Assembly (NCBI RefSeq): GCF_012273895.1
Contig: NW_024045142.1
Location: 186,001-250,000 of the forward strand
Length of the DNA stretch: 64,000 nucleotides
Reading direction: 5' to 3'
DNA from: Zerene cesonia
Taxonomy: Eukaryota; Arthropoda; Insecta; Lepidoptera; Pieridae
Part shown: positions 43,607-54,844 of the stretch, in pieces
How positions within the stretch are numbered: position 1 is the stretch's first letter
Layout: every line of letters starts with the position of its first letter
The notes under the pieces: model-generated
Database searches by the model: none
The model's input: the letters and a program-made list of their open reading frames with translations, nothing else
What the model was told of the DNA's origin: nothing
Program-made: the position numbers and the translations under genes

Positions 43607-43875
43607 TTTTATGTCTCAGTCGGCAATGGAGCTGGTGGGACGCCTGATAAGCCTTATCACCGCCCATGAGCATTTGTAGAGGCGTAAGGTCGATTAATTG
43701 GGAAGGGATTAAGAAAGGATTGGCGAGAGGAATAAATGCAAAGACTGGAAAGGGGAAGAAATAGGATATGGGCCACCGGCTCCCACACTCACCGAATGAA
43801 ACACAGCAGAATACTATTTCACGCCGGCCTTCTGTGGGTGTGTGGTACTTCCCCGGTGCGAGCTGGCCCAATATT
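43607..43875 (-). mobile_element. A-tailed retroposon, copy A side
   Basis: Reverse: cggcaatggagctggtggga to cttccccggtgcgagctggc. The copy B counterpart is 62473-62775, which keeps a longer 5' end. Confidence 0.7.
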
Positions 43876-44500
43876 ATATAAATATTATATAGTCACCGAT
43901 CACAAGTTTACAGATCTTGAATTGAATTTGCCCATTTAAAGTTTCGAATCCAAACGAGTCGGTTACATACAAACATACATATCGATACCTTGGGGTAGAA
44001 AGGTCGTAAACACCAAAATACAAAAAATGTTAATTATGTATATTGATGTAATTTTTTACGCTCTTTCGATCTGTCTATTCCAAAAAATGTCTTTTATCAT
44101 CAGGCGAACCATCATCTCAGTTGCCCACCATGACATAAAAGATATATCAACAGCAAAATACAATTGTTTAAAACGGCTTTAGAAAGCACTTGCTCAATTG
44201 TCTTATTTTTTATTAAAGAACACACACATACAACATCAACACATGACAAACAACAGCATACATAACAGACACAATACACACACACACACACATTCTAAAA
44301 ATATTCTGAGACAAGTAAATAACTCTTAAAGTATATTTAACTAGTGATTTAACAATTTTTATTAAAAAATTACTTTAAATTTTTAAATTAATTAATAACT
44401 TGATTATAATATTGAAATTATTACATCTTATTATGATTTTCCTTAAATAAATAATTATTTTTTTATTCTTATAGAGGATTCACCTTATTTTATTGAGAAA

Positions 44501-44649
44501 CTAGCGGTCCGCCCCGGCTTCGCCCGTGGTATTTCTATAGCCAGATCCTGCTAAGATTATAAACGTTAAAATTTTTAGGTATAGATGAATATATGGATGT
44601 TTGCAAGGTGCTCTTTCACGCGAAAACAGTTTATCGACGCCCACTTCAC
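44501..44649 (-). mobile_element. Helitron end at contig edge, copy A only
   Basis: CTAGCGGTCCGCCCCGGCTT at 44501, cut by the gap. Copies A and B diverge just before it (tattttattga versus tattttattaa). Confidence 0.6.
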
Positions 44650-45649
44650 NNNNNNNNNNNNNNNNNNNNNNNNNNNNNNNNNNNNNNNNNNNNNNNNNNN
44701 NNNNNNNNNNNNNNNNNNNNNNNNNNNNNNNNNNNNNNNNNNNNNNNNNNNNNNNNNNNNNNNNNNNNNNNNNNNNNNNNNNNNNNNNNNNNNNNNNNNN
44801 NNNNNNNNNNNNNNNNNNNNNNNNNNNNNNNNNNNNNNNNNNNNNNNNNNNNNNNNNNNNNNNNNNNNNNNNNNNNNNNNNNNNNNNNNNNNNNNNNNNN
44901 NNNNNNNNNNNNNNNNNNNNNNNNNNNNNNNNNNNNNNNNNNNNNNNNNNNNNNNNNNNNNNNNNNNNNNNNNNNNNNNNNNNNNNNNNNNNNNNNNNNN
45001 NNNNNNNNNNNNNNNNNNNNNNNNNNNNNNNNNNNNNNNNNNNNNNNNNNNNNNNNNNNNNNNNNNNNNNNNNNNNNNNNNNNNNNNNNNNNNNNNNNNN
45101 NNNNNNNNNNNNNNNNNNNNNNNNNNNNNNNNNNNNNNNNNNNNNNNNNNNNNNNNNNNNNNNNNNNNNNNNNNNNNNNNNNNNNNNNNNNNNNNNNNNN
45201 NNNNNNNNNNNNNNNNNNNNNNNNNNNNNNNNNNNNNNNNNNNNNNNNNNNNNNNNNNNNNNNNNNNNNNNNNNNNNNNNNNNNNNNNNNNNNNNNNNNN
45301 NNNNNNNNNNNNNNNNNNNNNNNNNNNNNNNNNNNNNNNNNNNNNNNNNNNNNNNNNNNNNNNNNNNNNNNNNNNNNNNNNNNNNNNNNNNNNNNNNNNN
45401 NNNNNNNNNNNNNNNNNNNNNNNNNNNNNNNNNNNNNNNNNNNNNNNNNNNNNNNNNNNNNNNNNNNNNNNNNNNNNNNNNNNNNNNNNNNNNNNNNNNN
45501 NNNNNNNNNNNNNNNNNNNNNNNNNNNNNNNNNNNNNNNNNNNNNNNNNNNNNNNNNNNNNNNNNNNNNNNNNNNNNNNNNNNNNNNNNNNNNNNNNNNN
45601 NNNNNNNNNNNNNNNNNNNNNNNNNNNNNNNNNNNNNNNNNNNNNNNNN
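44650..45649. other. Assembly gap (1000 N)
   Basis: Placeholder gap between copy A and the contig with the second HP14-like 5' end. It truncates a LINE ORF1. Confidence 0.99.
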
Positions 45650-46075
45650 CGAAAGCGATCTGTTTAGGAAGTTGGTTTTTTGACAGTAAAGTAACCTCAA
45701 ATGTATCCGAACTTTGCGATTGAATCGAGCTGTCGTTCATTACCTGATGACTATAATTATTGGTTCCGTTTCTTTTAGACTGTCTCTTTATTAACCGCTT
45801 CGATTTTCTATTTACCTCAATAAAATCATCATTGTCTACATCACTATAATCTCTCAAACGTTTACGATGTATTGAATCGTCCGAAGACATTACCGCGGAC
45901 ATAGGATGCAAACCAAACAATTCGCCACCCGATTCTTCGTTGTAAACAACGCCACCAGGTCCAGTCGTACACGCACTATCAGACATTTTCACCCGACGTT
46001 AAGCGACAGAGTAAACAACACGTACAGCTCGCGCGGCTGGCGCCGAGCGACTGGAGGCGACTAGTTGTAAACACG
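45650..46075 (-). mobile_element. LINE 5' end with ORF1 (gag-like) start, cut by gap
   Basis: Minus-strand frame from 45992 (MKMSDSACTTGPGG) into the gap, at least 114 codons: a basic patch KRKRLRDYSDVDND, then NRKSKRLIKRQSKRNGTNN, then FEVTLLSKNQLPKQIAF. This resembles the N-terminus of ORF1 nucleic-acid-binding proteins of Lepidoptera non-LTR elements. A GC-rich likely 5' UTR lies at 45993-46075. No break is seen in the visible part. Confidence 0.65.
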
Positions 46076-46177
46076 AATCATGAAATACAGCCTGATGATG
46101 GATGAATAAATAAAGAGACAAACCGACGGATACAGAAGACTTAGTAATAGCATAGATAACATCCGACTTATATCCTC

Positions 46178-46377
46178 TCCTACTAATATTATAAATGGGA
46201 ATGTTTGTGAGGATGGATGTATGTGTATGTGTATTTTTGTTACTCTTTCACGCAAAATCTACTGAATCGATTGCAATGAATTTTGGACAACTGAAATAAC
46301 ACATTTTATATTTTAACTTTTTATCTCTATATTCCTACTGGAGACAGACTTACGCGGGTGAAACCGCGGGGCGCTAG
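46178..46377 (+). mobile_element. Non-autonomous Helitron
   Basis: TCCTACTAATATTATAAATG to gtgaaaccgcggggcgCTAG. Confidence 0.65.
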
Positions 46378-46537
46378 ATGACTATACTACTTGCATAGTA
46401 TTTTGTTACCTGTGCTAGTAGAATTTTGCTATTTAAATTATCGATAAATGCCTCTGTTTGCATCTCTACAAAGTTCTAAAAGCAAGTCTTCCATCACATT
46501 ACATGATGAAACAAAGTAATTTTTCTTTACACAGTGT

Positions 46538-46672
46538 GTTGCCTGGAAGAGATCACTCTTTAGTGATGAAGTCGCCTTCTGTGCTGGTCTAGTTGTAAGT
46601 TTTTATATTTAATGTTTATTTGTATACCAGCACAATAAAGTGATAAATAAATGAATAAATAAATAAATAAAT
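46538..46672 (+). mobile_element. LINE 3' tail
   Basis: tgttgcctggaagagatcac, then ataccagcacaataaagtga and an aaataaataaat tail. Same family as 25137 and 29158. Confidence 0.55.
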
Positions 46673-47719
46673 TTTACTTCCGTAAATTCCTAATTTGTAA
46701 TCTCTGTGTATCTTGAATCTTCTAATATCTTTTCGTATTGATTTAGGTACCCTTGAATATCTTAAAAATATCATAGGAGGGCTTTTTAGCTTAATTATAA
46801 AACTAACAAAATAAGCTAGATTTTTCAAATAAAAATTACACACGATTAATAGACAATCTGTATATATATAAAAGAAAGTGGTGTTAGTTACACTATTTAT
46901 AACTCAAAAACCGATTAACCGATTTGGGTGAAAATTTGTACAGAGGTAGCTTAGAACCAGGAGACGGACATAGGAAAGTTTTAATCCCGGAAATCCAACA
47001 GGGACGGGTCTATCTTTCCTGCGACTACGCGAGTGCCGTGCCGTAAGCCGTGGCCAGTAAGCTAGTTTCTAATAAAAACAGTATTGTTATATAGACTTGG
47101 TGTAGCTTATATGATCTATATCTTTCGTGGCGCCTTTTTAAATTCAAATCTGTCACAAATCATAATTTAAAAAAAATGTTTATTCAATATGTTTCCGAAA
47201 ATAAAAGAAAAAGGCAATAAATTTCAAGCCATTTAACGTAATTTGCTGAAATATCCACGTTCTGGTACGTAAAACCTTATTTACTTGGAACTGAATACCA
47301 AGGAAATTGGAAAAGCATGTATTTTATTATCTGTGAGTATTTAACGTTTAGTTTTATCAGTTATGGTAGCCAGCAATCACATTGGTTATACACACGCAGT
47401 ATGTAAAATTGTGTGTTTCCTTTTTAGTTATAGATATCCGCGCTTGACGGATTCGAGCTTCTTATATATTTTTGACATTGATGTGACATTGGCAAAATTA
47501 TAGCAACGCAGCACTACCATTTATCAAAAATGTAATTGATATATGTTAAAATTGTGTAATTTTCATAATATATCAATTCCATAAAAATTATGGAAAAAAA
47601 TTATCCGCGGGACGCAGCTAGTCATTAATAAATTGCAGTGATTACAGACTTACATTTAAAAATATCATATGAACTTAGCAAATAAATAACATCTGGAGGA
47701 TAACCATTTGATCTATTTT

Positions 47720-47810
47720 TTGTTCGTCTCTACCTGGAATCGAACCCAGTACCCCATGGTTCGCTCACGCATCAACCGTTGCATCAAGGTAGACGCCATA
47801 TCTATTTTGG
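47720..47810 (-). mobile_element. tRNA-derived SINE (family B), head
   Basis: Reverse: B box gggttcgattccaggtagag, A-box-like ttgatgcaacgg. Related to 58025-58225. Confidence 0.55.
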
Positions 47811-47841
47811 TAAATTCCGCAACACAAACGCCACGATTTTA

Positions 47842-48290
47842 AAGCACACATGCATATCGAGGGCTTTTATAAAAACGTCACACACAAGTAATTTACGTGT
47901 GTGATCATATTCGATTTTAGTTTTATTCCTGATTCGGGAAATCATAATAACTATATGTATTCACACATTCAACAATTTTAAGCACACATGCATATTGTAA
48001 TACTTTGTAAAAATAATACACACGCGTTATTTACGTGTGTTCGTAAAAGTTTATTTGTTTGAATATTTTCGTTTATGTTAGCCTGTGTGTTCAAATTGAA
48101 GGAGGAAAACGATAAATTCACGAGTTTCCAACCGATTAGCGTGTTTCTATTTGATATTAAAACTGAGAAAGTGTTGACATTCGGTAATTTTGCAATCTGG
48201 AATCAGAGACGTCAGTAATTTTTTTTTCTAAAATGGAATTACCTATGTAAAAACAACATGCACACGCGCTTACATGTGTGCATATATATA
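47842..48290 (+). repeat. Spaced acgtgtgt repeats upstream of the second promoter
   Basis: aagcacacatgcatat at 47842 and 47980, each followed about 55 bases later by atttacgtgtgt. A third looser set (catgcacacgcgcttacatg) ends at the TATA box. Confidence 0.5.
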
Positions 48291-48292
48291 AA
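48285..48292 (+). promoter_or_regulatory. TATA box of second HP14-like gene
   Basis: TATATAAA lying 30 bases before the A of a TCAG initiator at 48313. This is canonical insect core-promoter spacing, about 190 bases upstream of the ATG at 48503. Confidence 0.55.
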
Positions 48293-48312
48293 CGTGTGTA
48301 CGTATTGTCGAA

Positions 48313-48318
48313 TCAGAG
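48313..48318 (+). promoter_or_regulatory. Initiator (Inr) of second HP14-like gene
   Basis: TCAGAG, close to the arthropod TCAGT initiator, with its A at 48315 exactly 30 bases after the TATA box start. A second TCAGT is at 48343. Either would give a 5' UTR of roughly 160-190 bases. Confidence 0.45.
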
Positions 48319-48502
48319 CAACGATTCATATGTACTGGAGAATCAGTGTATGCCGGGCGTCGCTCTTAAGAGCGCGTACACGCGTTTACACGGGGATTCG
48401 TAGCGAAAGAGTTTAAAAATATATATATGTATAACAAACTTTAATATAACAATTAATATTGTATCTATATGTGTTCGGTTCATTAATGGTTGTGCCATCA
48501 AT

Positions 48503-48533
48503 ATGGTAGCTTATCAACTTCTTATCTGTTTTG
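48503..48533 (+). CDS. Second HP14-like gene, exon 1 (signal peptide start)
   Basis: ATG then MVAYQLLICF, ending in phase 1 at a strong donor (G/gtaagt). Joined to 53254-53314 it gives a signal peptide, MVAYQLLICFVASTLILSSA. Exon size, donor, intron length (about 4.7 kb) and phases (1, then 2) copy HP14 exons 1-2, although the residues differ. This suggests a tandem paralogue or another secreted protein whose body is not assembled here. Confidence 0.6.
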
Positions 48534-49009
48534 GTAAGTTAAGTTATTGCTAATCATTATTATATTTATATAATATCAAATGATGCATCATTTACGCATA
48601 ATAGAACTGGTTCCCTTAACATTGCAGCCGCTGATATTGAGAAAAAAAACGTAGATATAAATCGAAATCAAGACAAGGTAGACGTTATCGATTAAACTGT
48701 ATTTTTTGTGTTTGTTAACTCATAACTTTTTACTCGGGAACCGATTTTGCGATTCCTTTTTTTTATTTGAAATCTGTTGCCTCCCATGTGCTAGCAATTA
48801 AATTCGGTCGAAATACTTTCCTTTGTAATTACTCTATCTATAAAAAAACCGCGTCAAAATCCGGTAATTTTTGAGTTTATTGCGAGCAGACAGACACACA
48901 GACGCGGCCGGGGAGTTTATTTTATAATATGTAGTGATTTTGATACTCGATAACTCCATGGGTTCTGAATCGATTGACGTTTGATAGGAAATCGTTGGAC
49001 ACGTTTTGT

Positions 49010-49350
49010 ATGTGGTAGTCGAGCACGCTTCGGCACGAATTGAGCCAGCTCGCACCGGGGAAGTACCACACCCCCCACAGAAAACCGGCGTGATATAACA
49101 GCTTGCTATTGTGTTTCGTACGGTGAGTGGGGGAGCCGGAGGCCCATATCCTATTCCTTACCCTTCCCAAGTCCTTTCCTTTATTCCTCTTGACAATTCT
49201 TTCATCCCTTCTCTTCCCAATTTGAAGTCGACAATCCATTTGTAGAGGCGTAAAGTTACAATCAACCTTACACCTCTCCAAATGTTCATGGGCGGTGGTA
49301 GCGCTTACCACCAGGCGTCCCACCAGCTACATTGCTGACTATGACGTAAA
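49010..49350 (+). mobile_element. A-tailed retroposon, full-length type
   Basis: tggtagtcgagcacgcttcg to actatgacgtaaaaaa. One of the most complete copies here. Confidence 0.7.
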
Positions 49351-49449
49351 AAATCATTCCCATTTTAGAATTTGGAGTGGTAGGGACGTGGGTGAGCTTT
49401 CTTATCGTATCGCCGCAAGCTATAGCTAGTACCCTAAATAATAATATAA

Positions 49450-49660
49450 GGCCCATATCCTTTTCCTTCCCTTCCCAGTCCTTTCCTTTATTCCTCTCAC
49501 TAATCCTTTCTTAATCCCTTCCCAAAAAGTCGGCCATCCATTTGTAGAGGCGTAAGGTAATGGATCTTATGCCTCTACAAATGTTCATGGGTGGTGGTAG
49601 TGCTTACCATCAGGCGACCCACCAGCTCCATTGCCGACTGTGATATAAAAAAAAAATAAT
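49450..49660 (+). mobile_element. A-tailed retroposon, 5' truncated
   Basis: Starts ggcccatatccttttccttc and ends gactgtgatataaaaaaaaa. Truncation at one end with an A tail fits reverse transcription. Confidence 0.7.
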
Positions 49661-51186
49661 AATAATAACATGATACAGTTAGCTAGTACAATAACATCTT
49701 AATATCATGCACTAGCAATTGGCTTATCAGAATAATGAATAATTAGCATTGGGTTTTCCTTGTTATTTTACGAAAGCGAATTTATAAACATCACTTTGTT
49801 TTAGTGTTGTACTCGCTTGAAAAGCCTGAGTCTATACAGTTTATTTCATACTAATCCAAGTAGCCCTTTTCGCGTGAAGAGTAACAAACATTTATTCTTA
49901 CAAACTTTTGCGTTTTCGGTATCCGTCGGATTAGTTGTGCCCCCGAACAAAGGGGATAGAACAAAAATCTTTAAACCCGATTTCTAAACTTTAAGGTTTG
50001 GTTGACTCTGGCCCAATTTACTATTGCTTATAAAATTGCTTTGATAGGATTGAAATAAAATAAGTATTAATAATTATTAAAAGTTTGGGGTATTAAAAGT
50101 TTGTATTTTATCTGTGGCGTCGTAGCTCTAAAACGGATAAACCGACTTAAATGCAATTTTTTCATTCCAAAGTCCTTGCGGTGGTTAGCTCTTTTTAGTT
50201 GATATCAGTCGAGTCAATCCTTTCTATATCCCCCAGTATCCCATTCCTCAGGAAATCAAATCACATTATAATCTCAATACATATAATTTATGTGTCACAT
50301 TGTTTGTTCGCGATGGACTGCTCTACTACTACTGAACCGATTTTAATCAAATTTGCACACCATGTGCAGTTTGATCTAACTTAAAACATAGGATAGTTTA
50401 TATTATTTCAATTACTATATTATAATTAATATGTACACTAGTTGCCCCCGTTGCTTTGAATGAAAGAAAAAAAAGAAACGTTTATTTATCAGGTCATCAC
50501 AACACACTAATGAAAGAAATTATACAAATAAATAGCAACATATACCCTTTTTTTCATAGTGGGAAAATCTTGCATAGATACCTACGACTCCCGGGGAAAA
50601 GGTCGTGAATTATGTCGGAATCCTACCGACTAAAACCCCACTGTGTTTCGTCAAGCCTCAGTCTTTGAATTTCGCGTAAAGTTATATAAATACATATAAA
50701 ATAACAGTATAAAACATGTCTTTCTTTCCTCGGATCTTAAACTATGTCCGTGTCAAAATTCACTTTTATCTGATGCTGAGATTTGCGCTTTCAAGTTGGC
50801 AAACCTTTGTATATTAAAGTATAGATTAATGGTTTAGGTCCATGTGTCCCTGCAGGAAAAGAATATGGACTGATGATGACGCAATTGCTTGAGTGGTATC
50901 AGAGATCGCATCGGTTAGTAACACTTATATAAGAGTGTTGATAGAACGTCCGAAAACAGCTTTTGTGCAAGAAACCCACAAAAGAAAATGCTATACTAGT
51001 ACTTAAATTATTGGGAATATTCAATCTAGTATTATTATTTTTATTTATATATTTAGTATTTTATTTATATAATTTAAACAGTATTTTATTTTTTTATTTA
51101 GTTTTTTATTTATTTAATTTGAATTCGGAGTAGTTTAGGAAATGTTGGAGTGTCTGTTATATTGAAATTACCGTTTTATACATGTA

Positions 51187-51401
51187 CTAGCTTTTGGCCC
51201 GCGGTTTCGCCCGCGTAGAATTCGCTTATATCGCGCGACATGGTAAGGAGCATTTTCTTCGCATTAAAAAGTATGGTTTATTATTTCCCACGTTTAGCTC
51301 CATCTTCATACCAAATTTTATCAAAATCGGTTCAGTTGTTTAGGCGTGAAAGCGTAACAGACAGACAGAGTTACTTTCGCATTTATAATATTAGTAGGGA
51401 C
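51187..51401 (-). mobile_element. Non-autonomous Helitron
   Basis: CTAGCTTTTGGCCCGCGGTT at 51187; catttataatattagtagg at the far end. Same group as 2217-2579. Confidence 0.65.
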
Positions 51402-51778
51402 AAATGTAATATGTACGGTACATACACCTAAATAACATTTTTACAAATTTTGTGTGTCTGTCTGTCCCGACCAATCTCTGGAACGGCTGGACCAATTTTG
51501 ACAAAAATTTGATAGGAAAACAGACAGACACCAATTCGGAGTAACCTCTTTCATCCCCCTTTTTTTCACTACATATATTTGAAAAAAAAATGGCATTAAA
51601 ATCCGTTTCATAGTTTTGAAGATAAGCATAGGGACATAGAAACAGACAGAGAAATCGCTTGCATGTGGTTATTAGTAAATATTAGTTCGATTAGATAATA
51701 TTTATACTTAGCAAACTTTACAAAATTTTATCTTTATTGAAATTATTTATGAAAAAATATATAAATAAATATAATAAT

Positions 51779-52640
51779 AGGTCGAGGCAAAAGTATTATC
51801 GTATTTTTAAATGAATTATTAGTTATCGAACCTCTTTGGCTGTCCTGAATGTAACTGGCTGGTTTAAAACCATTAAACATTATGAATAAAGAATAATTAA
51901 AAAAAAAAATACAAGTTCCCGCCATTTTCAATTGTTTTACCAGCAAGCATAATGAACTATGTGACAAAGAAATTTGTTACATTTTAAAGTTTTATTACAA
52001 AGACGTAAAAATGCGACGAACATGAATTAAATTTGTGCATTTGACGGTTCTAGTCCAGGATAATAAGTACAAGTTGTCCTAGTGTCCGGTATCAATAAGA
52101 GTTTCAAAAATGTGGTTCAATCGTTTGAAGTCTAGAAATTTATATGTGAAAGATGAGGTTCGCTCTGGACGCCCCGTCACAGTTAAAATCAATGCCATCT
52201 GTCACAGTAACAGATAAAATCATTAGATATGACATTGCTGGAGAACGGTATGTTGGTCATAACATAGTTTTACGTGCCACATAATCTCAATATGAGAAAC
52301 CTAATGCAACGTATTTTCATTTACGATTCTCTGTTAAAATGTAACAATTCGGAACTATTTATTAAACAGTTCATTACGGGTGACGAAAAATTTCAATCAT
52401 TGCACTACCCACAAGATGGCAACAAGTCATCGATCAAAAACGATCAAAATCAAATAAATTTAACAATACGTGATCATCTTCATCGTGAATTAATCATTGG
52501 CATACTGTTCCATCAAATATCTCGTTCCTTATTTCGATGGCATTTTGAATTCGTGACGTCAGAAGCACGTCAACCAAAATTTCACATTCACGGACACGCC
52601 GCTGCCGGTTGCCGTCTATTACAGTGCTGCCAACATAATA
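51779..52640 (+). pseudogene. Mariner-family transposase fossil
   Basis: 51780 begins gtcgaggcaaaagtattatc, like a mariner terminal repeat. Near 52110 a frame reads WFNRLKSRNLYVKDEVRSGR, then PVT; later NLMQRIFIYDSLLKC and FITGDEKF, all recognisable mariner transposase segments. Frames are broken between them, the 5' coding part is gone and no clear right terminal repeat was found. Confidence 0.7.
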
Positions 52641-53253
52641 TTATAAATAAATAATATAAGAAAAATATTTTCCTTTGTATGAACAATACGAAAATACATT
52701 TGCCCGGAGGTAAGCAATTTTTTTTTTCTGTACTGTATTATATTTTATTACATTTATGTAAGGCTTTGTGTTGTTTAATAAACGTTTTCTTTTTTCATTC
52801 TTCGTCTATTATAATAATGACCAGTTTCACACCTCACTCACTCGCAAACCCAATGCATTGTTCTGCGAATTTATTAAATGGCATAATGTACACAATTTAA
52901 GTCCAAAGATCAAATAGGCTATCAGGGCCTTATCAGCAACGTCTGTATTCCGGCCTGTTATTGAAGTTCGTCGCTAAGAACTGACCAGTGTTGGAGTCTG
53001 TAAAACATCCATATTCAAAATCTTACTCTTTGTAAAAAGATGTAATGTACAGAAAGGGTCTGCTTACTGTTTGGCTATAAGAAAAGATAACTATAAGAAT
53101 AACCCCAATAACTAAAGACAGCACTTGCTCCACTTCGCCCAAGTAAATGAAAAAATTATGCATCCAGGACAAATCCATCAAATTCGATCCAGCCGTTTAG
53201 AAGAAGCCCAACGATAAAAGTACTGAATAATAAATATACATTTCTGTTTACAG

Positions 53254-53314
53254 TTGCATCGACCCTCATATTATCTTCTGCCAGCGCCAGTGTCCTCGAC
53301 AAGTCTTGGTACAG
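53254..53314 (+). CDS. Second HP14-like gene, exon 2 (end of signal peptide)
   Basis: Acceptor ctgtttacag, donor AG/gtaggt, phase 1 in and phase 2 out. Encodes VASTLILSSASASVLDKSWY. Signal cleavage is likely after SASA. The next exon should start in phase 2 but was not found before the gap at 54845 or in the following contig. Confidence 0.6.
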
Positions 53315-53792
53315 GTAGGTACATGCATACGACTTCTAACTACCTATAATCCACGGCGTCGCTTGCATGGTACCTGGTGTCCTAATCCTGACTATAATCT
53401 ATCTCTGTACCAAATTTCATAAAAATATTATTAGTTGTTTTAGTGTAAAAGAGACATAAACAAACATCCATACATCAATCCATACTTACAAACTCTCGCG
53501 TCTATAAAATTGGCAGGACTAGTCACGGAGTAATAAGCACAAATTAATGTTGTAAGTGCCATATTTCTAAAATCTGATCAAATGACAATAATTTTGAAGC
53601 AAACAAAAGTTATCGAGTAAACACAACGAAATATCTACGCCATTAAAATAATTCACGACTTATATTGCGATGCATTCAAGTGTACTCCAATACCGAAAGA
53701 TTCGTTTACCCTCGGTACCGCAACTATTTAATTATTTACTCGATTGAAATGTAAACAATCATCCCAATTAGTGCGCCCTTTAACATAGATAA

Positions 53793-53981
53793 CTAGCTTT
53801 TGCCAGCGGCTTCGCACGCCTTAATTCACAGTAGTTTAATAGATCTTATCATACATATAAACCTTCCTCTTGAATAACTCTATCTATTAAAAAAAACCCC
53901 ATCAAAATCTGTTGCGTAGTCTTAAAGATTAAAGCATACATAGGGACAGAAAAAGCGACTTTGTTGTATACTATGTAGTGA
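53793..53981 (-). mobile_element. Helitron, third family
   Basis: CTAGCTTTTGCCAGCGGCTT at 53793 and tactatgtagtga at the end, flanked by A and T. Confidence 0.65.
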
Positions 53982-54457
53982 TTTAATTGAGTTAAATTCT
54001 GTCACTAATAAAAATTTATTTACGATAATAGAAACGGGGAGAACTGGTGGAAACACTAAAAATGAATCACGTCAATAAACACTTTTACGTTTGATACATG
54101 GTAGCAGGCGAATCTATCCAGTCATTTTATTATCTTTAGATATATTATTATACGGTAATTTATATTGAAAATGGTTAGCTTATATAGCGTCGTTTAATAG
54201 CTATTAATGGAAAGATTTAAATTAACAAAAATGGTTTAAACTTTTCCTCGAAGCATTGAGTCTTGTATTTGGACTTTCCAAACTTGAAACCTGGCTGAGC
54301 CAAGGACATGGGTCTATTTTTACAAATATTTGAAACGCCAAAGTTTGTAAATATATCTGGATATGGATGTATGTTATAGCGTTGTATGTAATATGCTACA
54401 AGATAATTAAACTTATATTGTATTTTTTCCTATTCAATGTAATGTTTTTATTAGAAA

Positions 54458-54665
54458 CTAGCTGCGCCCCGCGGTTTCACCCGCGTAATGCCGCGTCCCG
54501 TAGGAATATCGAGATAAAAAGCCTATATGTTGCCTATATGTTATTCCGGTTGTCCAGCTGTCTGCGTACCAAATTTCATTGCAATCGGTTCAGTAGTTTT
54601 TCCGTGAAAGAGTAACAAACACACACACATCCTTACAAACTTTCGCATTTATGATATTAGTAGGA
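54458..54665 (-). mobile_element. Non-autonomous Helitron
   Basis: CTAGCTGCGCCCCGCGGTTT to gatattagtagga, flanked by A and T. Contains a short internal repeat (gcctatatgttgcctatatg). Confidence 0.7.
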
Positions 54666-54844
54666 TTTCTATCAAATAGTTATTGCTGTAAGTGTAGTAT
54701 ATATGCGTTTTAAATTAATTTAATTAATTCTTTCATGCGAAAGCAGATAATCGTATCTGTATAAAATTTGGTACAGATATATATTATAAGACTATTATCT
54801 AACTCTGTACCAAATTAAACCAAACCTATGTACTAATTCAGACG

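Larger units (their letters stand above)
41929..44649 (+). other. 3' flank of HP14, copy A
   Basis: Matches 61153-63390 in copy B apart from element insertions. Holds a Helitron-like element (42213-42407), retroposon fragments and the copy-A-specific Helitron and SINE. No gene seen. Confidence 0.65.
45993..48284. other. Region upstream of the second HP14-like gene
   Basis: Contains a Helitron (46178-46377), a LINE tail (46538-46672), a Helitron-like element (about 46855-47064), a tRNA-like SINE (47720-47810) and spaced acgtgtgt-rich repeats (47842-48290). No gene seen. Confidence 0.55.
48534..53253 (+). other. Intron 1 of the second HP14-like gene
   Basis: 4.7 kb with A-tailed retroposons (49010-49350, 49450-49660), a dispersed repeat (50560-50660), a Helitron (51187-51401) and a mariner fossil (51779-52640). 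No exon recognised. Confidence 0.5.
53315..54844 (+). other. Sequence after exon 2 of the second HP14-like gene
   Basis: Contains Helitron elements (53793-53981 and 54458-54665) and a degraded one at about 53350-53520. No third exon before the gap. Confidence 0.5.

Noticed and set aside
43602..43871. Repeated frames reading APGKYHTP / GVWYFPGASW in many places
   Set aside because: Translations of the dispersed A-tailed retroposon on both strands, often predicted as protein in insect genomes. No conserved gene.
48503..53314. Treating these two exons as alternative first exons of copy B HP14 with certainty
   Set aside because: Phases allow it only through unseen LDLa exons, and a scaffold gap lies between, so it is reported only as a possibility.
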